Positions 5,850-6,814 of a stretch of DNA of 6,814 bases are shown here, piece after piece (the stretch's first letter is position 1; each line of letters starts with the position of its first letter). The position numbers and the translations under genes were made by a program. Origin of the DNA: Armatimonadota bacterium (lineage in GTDB: Bacteria; Armatimonadota; JAAZEB01); the NCBI GenBank assembly GCA_012841485.1, contig DUUU01000263.1, positions 1-6,814 of the forward strand. Reading direction: 5' to 3'. The notes under the pieces are model-generated. The model did no database searches, was not told the origin of the DNA, and saw only the letters and a program-made list of their open reading frames with translations.

Positions 5850-6814
5850 TTACCTCGGCAGCGCCTGCTGTCGCATGAAATGGCGCAGCGCGTTCAGCAC
5901 GCGCTCATCCTCAACGCCGCTCATCGGCGGGCGCATCAAACCTCCGTAACCCGAGTCCTCCCCCAGGAAGATGTCGAGAACTCCACGCCGGCCCACCTCA
6001 TCCACGGCTGGCCGCCCGGCAATGCCGGCCATCTTCCCGGCGAGGGCAAACGCGTCCTGCAGGTTCCCCAGCTCATCCACCAGCTTCAGCTTCTGGGCCT
6101 GCCGGCCGGTGAAGATGCGCCCGTCGGCGAGGCGGCGAACCTCCTCACGGCTGAGGATCTTGCGCCCGGCGACCACGTCGGTGACGAACTGGTCGTAGAC
6201 GTCATCGATCATCGCCTGCAGCAGCTGTCGCTCATCCTGAGTCAGCGGGCGCGTGGCAGAGCCGATATCCTTGAACCGGCCGCTCTTGATAGTGACCGCG
6301 CCCAGGCCCAGCTTCTCATAGAGGCCCTGCAGATTCATGAACTCCATGATCACGCCAATGCTCCCGGTCATCGTGGAGCCATTCGCCATGATCTTGTCGG
6401 CCGCCGCAGCCACGTAGTAACCGCCAGACGCGGCCACGTCGCCCATCGAGGCCACCACCGGCTTGCGCGCCTTACGCAGCTTCATGACCTCCTGAAAGAT
6501 CTCTTGCGAGGCCGCGGCGGATCCGCCCGGGCTGTTGATGCGCAGTACCACTGCCTTGATGCTACGGTCGCGGCGCGCGCGATCCAACTGGCGCACAATG
6601 ACGTCGGCCCCGCCGGAGATGCCAAAGAGGCTGGCCGCCCCGCGGCCGCCCATGATGGGCCCCTCCACGTAGATCAGACCAATCTTCTCCCCACCCGGCA
6701 AAGACGCGCTTGGACGCGCCCCCATGCCTGCCATGGCGGCGAACGCGAAGAACAGGATCACCAACAGCAAGCAGCCGCCACAGCCGCCAGCCGCCCACGG
6801 CAGCCATGCGGGAC
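5850..6814 (-). CDS. sppA: Signal peptide peptidase SppA, single-domain (36K) type, 5' end beyond the window
   Basis: A membrane-bound serine peptidase of family S49 that degrades signal peptides left in the membrane after protein export. Numbering from a TTG at 6770: a hydrophobic segment LLVILFFAFAAMAG (2-15) anchors the protein, followed by the domain start KIGLIYVEGPIM (29-40). Next come AVVLRINSPGGS (73-84), the catalytic Ser in GDVAASGGYYVA (S115), GSTMTGSIGV (131-140), and the general-base Lys in IKSGRFKDIGS (K167; 52 residues after the Ser, as between S147 and K199 of Bacillus SppA). DGRIFTGRQAQKLKLVDELG (216-235) is also characteristic. One catalytic domain is present, as in Bacillus-type octameric SppA. 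The frame stays open past the TTG to the edge and encodes PAWLPWAAGGCGGC just before the membrane segment, so the true start is probably outside. It ends in TAA, 12 nt before polA. Confidence 0.93.
   Translation of the reverse strand, partial: PAWLPWAAGGCGGCLLLVILFFAFAAMAGMGARPSASLPGGEKIGLIYVEGPIMGGRGAASLFGISGGADVIVRQLDRARRDRSIKAVVLRINSPGGSAAASQEIFQEVMKLRKARKPVVASMGDVAASGGYYVAAAADKIMANGSTMTGSIGVIMEFMNLQGLYEKLGLGAVTIKSGRFKDIGSATRPLTQDERQLLQAMIDDVYDQFVTDVVAGRKILSREEVRRLADGRIFTGRQAQKLKLVDELGNLQDAFALAGKMAGIAGRPAVDEVGRRGVLDIFLGEDSGYGGLMRPPMSGVEDERVLNALRHFMRQQALPR

Overview
This is a GC-rich bacterial chromosome segment (about 60-65% G+C by eye). All six genes read as intact, with strong GC preference at third codon positions. 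Nothing in it looks mobile: I see no insertion sequence, integrase, tRNA, rRNA or CRISPR array. The organism cannot be named with certainty. The gene set would fit a deep-branching GC-rich lineage such as Armatimonadota or Chloroflexota, but that is a guess from general gene content: a proofreading-dead Pol I, a free-standing pyruvate-kinase-C-terminal-like protein, and a LolA-like secreted protein.

The left half (1 to about 3060) holds four plus-strand genes with short gaps of 69, 32 and 45 nt, probably one transcription unit. They are: (1) a DEDD-type RNase H-fold exonuclease of the YprB kind, open at the window edge; (2) a secreted protein with a LolA/LppX-like N-terminal domain and what looks like a SecD periplasmic (P1 head-like) domain at its C-terminus; (3) a small FMN nitroreductase; (4) a stand-alone protein resembling the C-terminal domain of pyruvate kinase. 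The four do not form an obvious pathway.

The right half (3165 to 6814) holds a minus-strand pair, sppA then polA. The sppA stop and the polA start are only 12 nt apart. SppA is a membrane-anchored Ser/Lys peptidase that cuts leftover signal peptides, and its first residues lie beyond the window. PolA is a full-length three-domain DNA polymerase I whose middle 3'-5' exonuclease domain has lost its metal-binding residues. The two gene sets converge on a gap of about 100 nt at 3061-3164, which contains GC-rich hairpins but no T-tract.

I see no clearly new multi-gene system. The most unusual item is the domain pairing in the secreted protein at 824-1912: a lipoprotein-carrier-like fold joined to a translocase accessory-like fold, with no membrane-channel segment.
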